Of a DNA stretch of 64,000 nt, positions 49,730 through 57,771 are shown in pieces. Where the stretch lies: contig NZ_NRRN01000003.1 in NCBI RefSeq assembly GCF_016583625.1, positions 37,710 through 101,709 on the forward strand, given 5' to 3'. Origin of the DNA: Halorhodospira abdelmalekii (lineage in GTDB: Bacteria > Pseudomonadota > Gammaproteobacteria > Nitrococcales > Halorhodospiraceae). The notes beneath the pieces were generated by a model that made no database searches, was not told the origin of the DNA, and saw only the letters and a program-made list of their open reading frames with translations. The translations under genes and the position numbers were made by a program. Each line of letters starts with the position of its first letter. Position 1 is the first letter of the stretch.

Positions 49730-51069
49730 GACATACGCTCCCGATTCAGCGATTTGGCGATACGAAAATACTGCACAAGGGGGATATTCGAGGGACAGAC
49801 GAAGCTGCAGCAGCCGCACTCGAAACAATCATTCAGATGGTACTGCTCGGCCATCGCCTCGTACTCGCGGGCGGCGGCCAGGCGTGCCAACTCGGCCGGA
49901 TTGAGGCCGACCGGACACGCCCCAAGACAGTTGCCGCAGCGGATGCACGGCTGAATGCGCGGCCCGACCTCCAGCGCCTCACGCTCCGGCAAGATCACCA
50001 CCCCGGAGACCCCCTTAGTGATCGGCACATCAAGGGCTGAGACCGTATTGCCCATCATCGGCCCACCGAGAATGATTCGGCTCGGGTCGGCCGATGGGTA
50101 GCCGACCTGCTCAAGCAAGTAGCGCAGCGGCGTCCCGATCGGCACTCGATAGTTGCCGGGGCGCTCGACCCCGGGGCCGGCGACGGTGATCACCCGCTCG
50201 ATCAACCCCTGACCGCGCGGCACCAACTGCCCGACCTGCGCCATCGTCCCGACGTTGTTGACGACGACACCGACGTGGTACGGGAAGCCGCCCGAAGGCA
50301 CCTCGCGCCCGAGCAGCGCCTTGATCAGCATCTTCTCGGAGCCCTGCGGGTACTTACTCTGCAGGGCAACGACCTCGATCGGATCGGCGGCACTGAGCTG
50401 CGCGCGCAGCGCGGCGATCGCCTCCGGCTTATCGTCCTCGACACCGATGACCGTCTTCGCGGCCGTGACCGCCCGCATGACGAGGCGAATGCCGGCGATG
50501 ACCTCGGCGCTGTGCTCGATCATGGTGCGGTGATCGGCGGTCAAATACGGCTCGCACTCACAGCCGTTGATCACCAGCGTATCGACCGTAAACCCATCGG
50601 GTACGGCCAACTTCCGGTGGGTTGGGAAAGCCGCCCCACCCTGGCCGACGATCCCGGCCTGTTGAATCGCGGTCAGCAGTTCCTCGGCGCTGCAGCGGCG
50701 CAAATCGCGCGGATCGGCCCATCGCACATGCTGACTATCACCCGGAGTGGTGCGCAGCAGGATCGCTTCGGTCTTCGGCCCGCGCGCCGTCGGCATCAGC
50801 TCGATCCCTTCGATCACGCCGGTAACCGGGGCGTGAATCGGCACCGCGTAGACATCGCCGGCGGCCGCAATCGGCTCGCCACGGACCACCTCTTGATGGC
50901 GGGTCACCAGCGGACGGGCCGGTGGCCCGTAGTGCTGATCGAGCGGCAACACCATCCGCGGGGCAAACTCAAGACGCCGGATCGGCAGATCGCGGGTCTC
51001 CTCTTTAAGCCCCGGCGGACGCACCCCGCGCGGGAAGGTTAAACCGTGTAAGAAAGACAACCAGCCCAT
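49726..51069 (-). CDS. rnfC: Rnf complex NADH/Fe-S subunit RnfC
   Basis: Peripheral subunit of 447 aa that exchanges electrons with NAD(H). It has the N-terminal family start, FMN/NADH region GIVGQGGAAFPTHRKL and NGCECEPYLTADH, a SLBB domain, and two [4Fe-4S] motifs, CIRCGNCLGACP and CFECGCCSFVCP. It lacks the long Ala/Lys-rich C-terminal tail of E. coli RnfC. ATG at 51069 has GGAG upstream. It follows nifJ by 159 nt on the same strand. Confidence 0.96.
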   Translation of the reverse strand: MGWLSFLHGLTFPRGVRPPGLKEETRDLPIRRLEFAPRMVLPLDQHYGPPARPLVTRHQEVVRGEPIAAAGDVYAVPIHAPVTGVIEGIELMPTARGPKTEAILLRTTPGDSQHVRWADPRDLRRCSAEELLTAIQQAGIVGQGGAAFPTHRKLAVPDGFTVDTLVINGCECEPYLTADHRTMIEHSAEVIAGIRLVMRAVTAAKTVIGVEDDKPEAIAALRAQLSAADPIEVVALQSKYPQGSEKMLIKALLGREVPSGGFPYHVGVVVNNVGTMAQVGQLVPRGQGLIERVITVAGPGVERPGNYRVPIGTPLRYLLEQVGYPSADPSRIILGGPMMGNTVSALDVPITKGVSGVVILPEREALEVGPRIQPCIRCGNCLGACPVGLNPAELARLAAAREYEAMAEQYHLNDCFECGCCSFVCPSNIPLVQYFRIAKSLNRERMS

Positions 51070-51228
51070 CGCCCATCGCTCCTCTCACAACCGCTTGCGA
51101 GGCCTTGGCCTTGAGTCCGCCGGGCCGTGGCAACCGTCGCAGTCGCAACACTGCCGCGCCTAGCCCTACGGTCGCCGCGCACACCGGCGGACTCACCAAC
51201 TGCCTCTAGCCTGCTCGTCTCACTCTGC

Positions 51229-54200
51229 TCAATTAAGCTTTTCAGCTCGCTTCATGAGCTTATCGAGACCCGGCTCGTTCGGATCGAAGGGCGTTCCGGG
51301 GTGGACCGCCAGCGAGGCGCACTTCTCGGCCGCCTTGACGATGTCCTTAAACGGCGCCCCCTTCGCATCCTTGACGATGACCTGCTTGTTGTCGTCGTAG
51401 GCGAAGACGCCAGGAGCGACATCGATGCAGTCGTCACAGGCGGTGCACTCGTTGCTCTCGACCCAGACCGGCTCGTAGGGCCAATCGAGCCCCGCAGTGG
51501 CATTCGCCGCCGCTGCCGCCGTGCCACCGCTGCCATCAGCGGCCTCACCGGCGCTGCCGCCGGCCGCCGCCGGGGCCGCTGCAGCCCCCTGCAGACTTGC
51601 CGCCAGCTCCCCGGCTCCAGCACCTTCACCCGAGCCGAGGGCCACCAGAGCGGCACTGATCCGCTGTGCCATCTCCTGCCGAGTCCGGGCAGCGACCTCC
51701 TCCGGGCTCGGGCCTTCCCGATCGAGGCCCAGCAGCCCTTTCAGCTGCAACCAGAAGTCGCGCCGCTCCTCGGTCGAGCGCACCAGCTCCTCGGAGACGA
51801 TCACCCGCTTGAGGCGGTTCTCACCATCGACCGCCCATAGGTAAGGGAAGAGCCCCTCACGATCGTCCTCGGGCATTTCCAGCAGCTCGGTCAGCGGGAT
51901 CATCGCCTCATCGTCCCACTGCTCCGGCGCCACCGGCTTAAAGTGCTTGCGGAAACGGCCCTCCGTCAGCGCGAAGTCGGCAAAGGTCATCGGCAGCTCC
52001 ATGCTCTGCTCGGCCCCCTGCTCATCGACGTAGCGCAGCGTATAGGTCGCCCACTCCTGCTCGATCGCCGGATTGCCCTCAAGATCGCTACACTCGCGGA
52101 AGGTCGTGCCGCGATCGGGGTTGTAGCGGAAGAGCGGATAGGCCCGTGAGTCGACCGCCAACCGCGACTGCAGGAAGGCGACATCGTCACCGATGCCGTG
52201 CTCCGGCGGACAGGCGGCGTAGACGTTAAAGAGCGCCGGACGGCGTGAGTTGAGCCCTTCGATAAAGCTCTCAAGCAGGTGCGTCACATTGCTGATGCTC
52301 CCCTGGGCGACGTAGCTTGAGCGGTGGGCCAGCCCGATCAGGCTGATCTCCTTACGGATCTCCTCTTTACCCTTCCACGCCTTACCGTACGGCGCCATGT
52401 CCGAGACCTGGCTGATAAAGCCGGAGGTACAGGCCTGACCGCCGGTATTGGAGTAGACCTGCGTATCGAGCACCAGCACCTTGATCGGCATCCCCGAGAT
52501 CAGCGCCCGTGAGAGATTCTGGAAGCCGATGTCGTACATCGCCCCATCACCACCAAGGCTGACCACCGGCGGGCAGAGGGCGAACTCCGCATCGCTGAAC
52601 TTCTCCCAGTTAAACTGGGCGAAGAACTCGTCGTGCTCGATCGGATCGTACTTGCCGGCCAACTCCAGCTCGGCCATCCGGATCGCCTTAAAGCCGTCAG
52701 CCATCTTCTGCATGTGGCCCTCGAAGATGCCGATGGCCATCGACGGGCTGTCCTGGAAGAGGTGGCTGGTCCACGGCACCGGATAGGGGTTGTAGGGGTA
52801 GGTGCTGCCCCAGACCGAGGTACAGCCGGTGGCGTTGATCACCCCCATATCGCAGCGGCCGCGCCCGGTCGGTCCCTCGGTGTAGCGCCAGCGCAGATCC
52901 TTCAGCTTAGCGAGCAGGCCGCTGACCCAACGCAGCCAGTCGGGATCGACCGTCTGCGGATGACCACTGCCACCGAGTGCATCGGAGAGGCGCGAGAGGG
53001 TCAGATCCTTGTCGGCGTGGGCGTCGACCACCTCATTCACCGCCCCGAAATCGGACAGATCCATGCCGGCGGCCAGCTGCAGCCGGATATGCTGCTCTAA
53101 GCGGTTGATCAGGTTATCGAGCTTCTCCACTTCGGCCTTGACGCGCGGCTGCATCAGCGCCGTGACCGTCGCTGTAAAGAGATGCACGGTCGTCTTCTCA
53201 CCGCAGCCGATACACGCCCCATCGCCAGAGTTCAGCGACTGATAGGCGCTCTTATCGAGCAGCAGCGTCTCCAGCGCACCGATCCCTTGATCGAGGTCGT
53301 CGATGCGGATGTAGTCGCGCCGCGTGCTCGGCAGATCGAGCCAGATCTCCCAGTTGCGGCGCATCCGCGCGACGTCTTCCGGCGTCTGGGTCACCGCCGA
53401 GAGCGCATCCTCCTCGCAGATCTTCACACACTCCATACACCCCTTACAGGTGTAGGGGTTGACCGTCAGCGAGAAGAGCCCGCCGCTGCCCGGAGAACGC
53501 TTCTCTTGCGCCGTGAAGAAGGGCTTAGTCGCAGCGAACTGGAACTCATCGAGACTATTGCGCAACCACCCGAGTTCCTCGGCCAAACGCCGCTTATCCC
53601 CCTCTTGCAGGGTGCTTTCACTGAGCAGGCCATCGATCGCCCAAGCGAGCTCGGCGCGCACATCGGCACCATCGCCGGCCTCCACGAGCGCCGCTCGCAG
53701 CCGCTTCTCCAGATCGCGCACCGCCCGGCGCAGATGGCGCGTCGGTCGGCCGCCGGTCTCAATGCGGCGCACGGCGGTATCGAGCACCTCGCCGATGGTA
53801 TTGACCAAGCCCGGTAGCGCCGTATCGGGACAGACCGCGTAGCAGTCGCCACAGGCGGTACACTTGCTCGGCTCCCAGGCCGGGTACTCGAAGCGCACCT
53901 GCGTCATGTCGCGATAGAGTCCGGTCGAGGCCGGGATCAGCGACTGCGCCATGAAGGGGTCGACGAGGTTATCGCTGCCCTGACCGGCGACGTAGAAGCT
54001 GCCGGTGCGCTCCCAGAAGCGGTGGATATCGGAGCGGGCATCCGTGCCGGTCGGCAGGCGCTTGACCATCACCGGCAGCTCCGGCAGCGCATTCGCCTCC
54101 GCACTCGGCACCAACGCGGCGCTCTTACCGACTGGCTTCTCGGTGATCTCATGCAGCTCTTCAAAGCCGCGCCGCACCACGCGCAAGTTGTCCTCGACGA

Positions 54201-56238
54201 CGCGCGCGCCCTTGCTGCCGAACTTCTCCTGCAGCTGCTGCTCGATGGCGCCGAATAGTGAATCACGTGTCAGTCCACGGCGCGCCATAAGCGGCGAAGC
54301 GGCAAAGAAAGCCCCCTGGAAAGCGATCCCCTGCATGCGGAACTGCAGATCGGCATCCGAGGCCTCATCGCGCGCAATCTGGAAGGCATCAAGATAGAAG
54401 ACGCGGATCTCGTTCTCGACGATGTAGCGCTGTGCTGCCTCCGGGAAGGTTTTCCAGACCGCTTCCGGTGAGTCGAGATTCGACTGAATCACGAAGGTCC
54501 CACCCTTGGCCAAGCCGGCCAGCGGGTTCGAGTGGTCGAAGACGTTCGGATCGGGCGAGAGGACGACCTCGACCTCTTTGAGCTCGCAGCTGATCCGGAT
54601 CGGCTCCGGAGCGGCGGCCAGATAGTAAGTCGTCGGCTGGCCCTTCTTCTCCGAGCCGTACTTCGGGTTGGCCTTGATGTGGTAGTCGAGCAGGTCGAAG
54701 AGGGTCATGGCCAGGTTCTTGCCGGTGGTCACCGCGCCCCAGCCACCGACTGAGTGCAGACGGGCCGTGATCGCCCCCTCCGGCAGCAGACTCGGGTTCT
54801 CCGAACCGCGCAGTGCCAGCTGCTCGATCCTCGGGTAGGCCTCCAGCAGCTCCTGCTGACGCAACTCCTCCTTCGGGGTCGCCGGGGTGCTGCGAACGAA
54901 GTCGACCGAGAGGTAGAAGAAGGGACGCTGCGCCCCCTCGGGAAGCATATTCTCAATGGCGGCGATCAGCGCTTCCGGCTGCAGATCGCGCGACCCGAGC
55001 CCATAAGCGCCGGAGTAGATGCGCGGCAGCTCGCCGCCACTGAAGGAGGGGTAGTCGGGATAGGGCTGCCCCTTGCCGGCGATGCGATTCTCCAGACACT
55101 TCGTCAGCGCCGCGCGGGCCTCGCGGGCGAGCGGCAGATCTTCGGCCAGCGGCTGATCGACCCGCTCTAGGATGGCCACACCGCGCCGTCCCTTGAGCAG
55201 CTTAGCGAGCTCGGCCCCCGGGAAGGGGCGGAACATCGTCAGGTTGACCACGCCAACGGCGATCCCGCGCGTCTCCCACAGGTAGTCGGCCACCGCCTCA
55301 GCGCTCGCCACCATGCTGCCCTGCCCCAGGATCAGGTACTCGGCACCATCGGTGCGATAGCCCGAGACCCGGGCATAGGGCCGCCCAGTGAGCAGGAAGT
55401 ACTCCTCCATGCACTGATCGGTGAGCTCGGCGATATGGTCGTAGAAGTAGGGACGCTGTCCGGCGACCTGCTGCATATAGGCGTCTTGGTTCTGCACCGA
55501 GCCGGAGAGCATCGGATTATCGACATCCCAGATCGCCGGAATCCGCCGCCGCTTCTCACCGTAGAGCAGCCGCTGCGCTGGGGTCGGGCACTCGATCCAA
55601 TCTTCAGGCCGGCCGAGGAACTCAGCGATCAGCTCACGCTCCGGGATGCGCAGCGAGTCGATCAGGTGGGTCGTTAAAAAGCCGTCCTGGGCGACGATAC
55701 CGGGGGTCAGCCCCAACTCGGCGACCTTATGGGCGATGATATTGAGGTCGGCGACCTCCTGGGCGTTCTTGGCAAAGACCTGGAAGAAGCCGGTGTCGTC
55801 GACGCAGTGGTAGTCGTCGTGGCCGGCGTGGACGTTCAACGCTCCCTTAGTCAGCGCCCGGCACCCCATGTTGAGGATATAGGGCAGACGCTTGCCGGCC
55901 GCCGCATAGAGCGACTCGTGCATAAAGGCGACGCCCTGCGCCGATGAGAAGTTGATCGCGCGCATGCCGGTCATCGCCAACCCGGCGGTCACCGCCGCCG
56001 CGGCGTGCTCCGACTCCGGCTCGATAAACTTCAGGGCCCGTCCGGAGATATTAATATGCCCCTTCGAGACCTCTTCGGCCCACCGCTCGCCCATATCGGT
56101 CGAGGGCGTGATCGGATAGGCGCCGGCGGCATCCGAGGCCTCCCGCTCACACTGAATGACTGCGGAATTGCCGTCCATGGCACCGCGCAGCCCCTGATAC
56201 TTGATCATCTCGGGTGAGATTTTGCGTTTAAAGAGCAT
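51229..56238 (-). CDS. nifJ: Giant pyruvate:ferredoxin (flavodoxin) oxidoreductase
   Basis: TPP/Fe-S enzyme interconverting pyruvate plus CoA with acetyl-CoA plus CO2 via ferredoxin. Order: pyrimidine domain (MDGNSAVIQCEREASDAAGAYPITPST), transketolase-C-like domain, gamma domain (SVGGWGAVTTGKNLA), cluster motif CTACGDCYAVCP (near 791), a 130-residue helical insert, CKGCMECVKICEEDAL (near 931), TPP domain (GDGACIGCGEKTTVHLF near 1006; SLGGDGAMYDIGFQNLSRAL near 1226) with a further helical insert, a long C-terminal region, an Ala/Gly-rich linker, and an extra ferredoxin-like domain (NECTACDDCIDVAPGVF ... AEKCASLAVHPG, near 1597). At 1669 aa it far exceeds the usual 1170-1200. ATG at 56238 has GGGAGG upstream. 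It lies between rnfB and rnfC. Confidence 0.93.
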   Translation of the reverse strand: MLFKRKISPEMIKYQGLRGAMDGNSAVIQCEREASDAAGAYPITPSTDMGERWAEEVSKGHINISGRALKFIEPESEHAAAAVTAGLAMTGMRAINFSSAQGVAFMHESLYAAAGKRLPYILNMGCRALTKGALNVHAGHDDYHCVDDTGFFQVFAKNAQEVADLNIIAHKVAELGLTPGIVAQDGFLTTHLIDSLRIPERELIAEFLGRPEDWIECPTPAQRLLYGEKRRRIPAIWDVDNPMLSGSVQNQDAYMQQVAGQRPYFYDHIAELTDQCMEEYFLLTGRPYARVSGYRTDGAEYLILGQGSMVASAEAVADYLWETRGIAVGVVNLTMFRPFPGAELAKLLKGRRGVAILERVDQPLAEDLPLAREARAALTKCLENRIAGKGQPYPDYPSFSGGELPRIYSGAYGLGSRDLQPEALIAAIENMLPEGAQRPFFYLSVDFVRSTPATPKEELRQQELLEAYPRIEQLALRGSENPSLLPEGAITARLHSVGGWGAVTTGKNLAMTLFDLLDYHIKANPKYGSEKKGQPTTYYLAAAPEPIRISCELKEVEVVLSPDPNVFDHSNPLAGLAKGGTFVIQSNLDSPEAVWKTFPEAAQRYIVENEIRVFYLDAFQIARDEASDADLQFRMQGIAFQGAFFAASPLMARRGLTRDSLFGAIEQQLQEKFGSKGARVVEDNLRVVRRGFEELHEITEKPVGKSAALVPSAEANALPELPVMVKRLPTGTDARSDIHRFWERTGSFYVAGQGSDNLVDPFMAQSLIPASTGLYRDMTQVRFEYPAWEPSKCTACGDCYAVCPDTALPGLVNTIGEVLDTAVRRIETGGRPTRHLRRAVRDLEKRLRAALVEAGDGADVRAELAWAIDGLLSESTLQEGDKRRLAEELGWLRNSLDEFQFAATKPFFTAQEKRSPGSGGLFSLTVNPYTCKGCMECVKICEEDALSAVTQTPEDVARMRRNWEIWLDLPSTRRDYIRIDDLDQGIGALETLLLDKSAYQSLNSGDGACIGCGEKTTVHLFTATVTALMQPRVKAEVEKLDNLINRLEQHIRLQLAAGMDLSDFGAVNEVVDAHADKDLTLSRLSDALGGSGHPQTVDPDWLRWVSGLLAKLKDLRWRYTEGPTGRGRCDMGVINATGCTSVWGSTYPYNPYPVPWTSHLFQDSPSMAIGIFEGHMQKMADGFKAIRMAELELAGKYDPIEHDEFFAQFNWEKFSDAEFALCPPVVSLGGDGAMYDIGFQNLSRALISGMPIKVLVLDTQVYSNTGGQACTSGFISQVSDMAPYGKAWKGKEEIRKEISLIGLAHRSSYVAQGSISNVTHLLESFIEGLNSRRPALFNVYAACPPEHGIGDDVAFLQSRLAVDSRAYPLFRYNPDRGTTFRECSDLEGNPAIEQEWATYTLRYVDEQGAEQSMELPMTFADFALTEGRFRKHFKPVAPEQWDDEAMIPLTELLEMPEDDREGLFPYLWAVDGENRLKRVIVSEELVRSTEERRDFWLQLKGLLGLDREGPSPEEVAARTRQEMAQRISAALVALGSGEGAGAGELAASLQGAAAAPAAAGGSAGEAADGSGGTAAAAANATAGLDWPYEPVWVESNECTACDDCIDVAPGVFAYDDNKQVIVKDAKGAPFKDIVKAAEKCASLAVHPGTPFDPNEPGLDKLMKRAEKLN

Positions 56239-56497
56239 GTCGCCTCCCTCTCCTACCGGCCGCGAGGACCGTTCTTGTAGCTTGAATGCGTTGAAAGCAA
56301 AAACCCAGGACCACAATTCGGCCTTCAATTGGGCCTTAGAGGGCCTAGACGGCGGTCAGGGCTCAGGGGGGGGAAAGAGCAGGCGCGACGCTGCCGATGG
56401 CGCCGCACTTCTGCCCTCGAACCACCGCCAGGCCACGCTAGATCAGCGACCGGCGGTGCTCTCCTGCCTTACCCCTGCCTGACGCACGCCCGCCCCT

Positions 56498-57394
56498 CTA
56501 CACTCGGGGCAAAGGCTCCATGCGCGGCAATGGCTCCTTGCGCGTAATTTTGCGCGCCCCAGCCCCTTTGCGAGGCTTTTGACCCTCTAGCCAGACGATG
56601 GCGCCGGTTGGGCAACGCTCGATGGCGACGGGTGAGGCCAAAGCGTTTTTCTCGTAATCGATGATTGCGAGGTTACGCTCGATACGGATGAGCCCTTCTG
56701 GGGCATCGGCAGCACAACGACCACAGCCAGTACAGACCACTTCACACTGGGCCATGGCCTCATCCTGCGGATCTTGGTTACGGCAATTGACCCACAACCG
56801 ATGACTCTCCGGCTGCAGGCTCAGCAAATCTTTCGGACAGATCTCGACACAATCATTGCAGGCGGTGCAGCGCTGCGGGTCGATCATCGGCAGGCCGTAG
56901 CGATTCAGGCGAATGGCATCGAAACGGCAGACCACCGCGCAATCACCCAAACCCAGACAGCCCCAGGTGCACCCCTTGCCACCGCCGGCGACCAAGGCCG
57001 CGGCGCGGCACGACTTCAGCCCTTCGTAGCGCGCTCGCGTCGCTGCCACGTGGGTGCCTCCAGCACACGCCAAGCGGGCAATCTGCCGCTCCTGATTGCC
57101 GAGGGCGACACCGAGCCGATCGGCGATCTCTTGATTGAGCTCGGCCGAATTCGCCGTGCAGCGCGCCGGCTCCGTCTCGCCTTTGACCAGCGCCTCGGCG
57201 AAGGGGCGGCAGCCGGCCAACCCGCACGCCCCGCAGTTCGCGCGCGGCAACAGATCCTCGAGTTCGTCGATGCGCGGATCTTCGAAGACGTACAGACGCC
57301 GATTGGCCACCGCTAGAATGCCCGCCAGCAAGACGCCGAGGGCGGCCATAACGCCGCCCGCTAAGGCGATTTGTACGATCAGAGCCGAAGACAT
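56498..57394 (-). CDS. rnfB: Rnf complex ferredoxin-like subunit RnfB
   Basis: A 298-aa electron-entry subunit. It has an N-terminal TM helix (8-30), a Cys domain NCGACGLAGCRPFAEAL ... C, then GCTWGCLGLGDCAVVCRF, CTACNDCVEICP and CTGCGRCAADAP, and further Cys at the C-terminus. This is the longer, multi-cluster RnfB seen in anaerobes rather than the about 190-aa enteric form. It is first in the operon and is followed after 259 nt by nifJ. The ATG at 57394 lacks a clear ribosome site. It is divergent from gltB. Confidence 0.95.
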   Translation of the reverse strand: MSSALIVQIALAGGVMAALGVLLAGILAVANRRLYVFEDPRIDELEDLLPRANCGACGLAGCRPFAEALVKGETEPARCTANSAELNQEIADRLGVALGNQERQIARLACAGGTHVAATRARYEGLKSCRAAALVAGGGKGCTWGCLGLGDCAVVCRFDAIRLNRYGLPMIDPQRCTACNDCVEICPKDLLSLQPESHRLWVNCRNQDPQDEAMAQCEVVCTGCGRCAADAPEGLIRIERNLAIIDYEKNALASPVAIERCPTGAIVWLEGQKPRKGAGARKITRKEPLPRMEPLPRV

Positions 57395-57771
57395 GGGTCG
57401 TGCGATCTACCGTTTAGTTAGTCGTGCATCCGTGGATCCACGGTTTGAACCGGGGTCAACTCGGTTTATTGTGCAGTGAACAATAAGCCGGGGCAAGCTA
57501 CCCTGCAGCCGGCTGCGGGTCAAGCGTTACCGAGGCAGAACGCGCACCTTTTAGGTGCTAATATTACCCGTCAACGGCGGCCGCGACAACTTGCCGCAAC
57601 CCCAAAGACCCCGATTCGCGAACCTTAAGGGGGCGAGCCACAATCGAGGAGTGGCGCCACACTCCGTTTGCCAGTATCCTCCCAAACCCGCCGAAAATCG
57701 GTACACCCATGCTTCAGCGTGTTACTCGGCGCGATACCGATTGACCGGAGCTAGCGCACAAGAGGTCCAAC
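57395..57771. other. Divergent regulatory region between rnfB and gltB
   Basis: 377 bp. It holds the palindrome annotated separately and a small hairpin GCACC/GGTGC (57544-57558). No convincing sigma-54 -24/-12 element and no supported gene were found. Confidence 0.6.
57462..57490. promoter_or_regulatory. Operator-like palindrome between rnfB and gltB
   Basis: TTATTGT (57466-57472), 7-nt spacer, ACAATAA (57480-57486), perfect; extended outward to CGG(T/C) it gives 11-bp arms with one mismatch. It is AT-rich in GC-rich surroundings, which suits a dimeric regulator site. It lies about 70 nt from rnfB and 285 nt from gltB. Confidence 0.5.

Noticed and set aside
57644..57665. Possible sigma-54 promoter upstream of gltB
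   Set aside because: GG and GC dinucleotides are present but the spacing is too long for a -24/-12 element.
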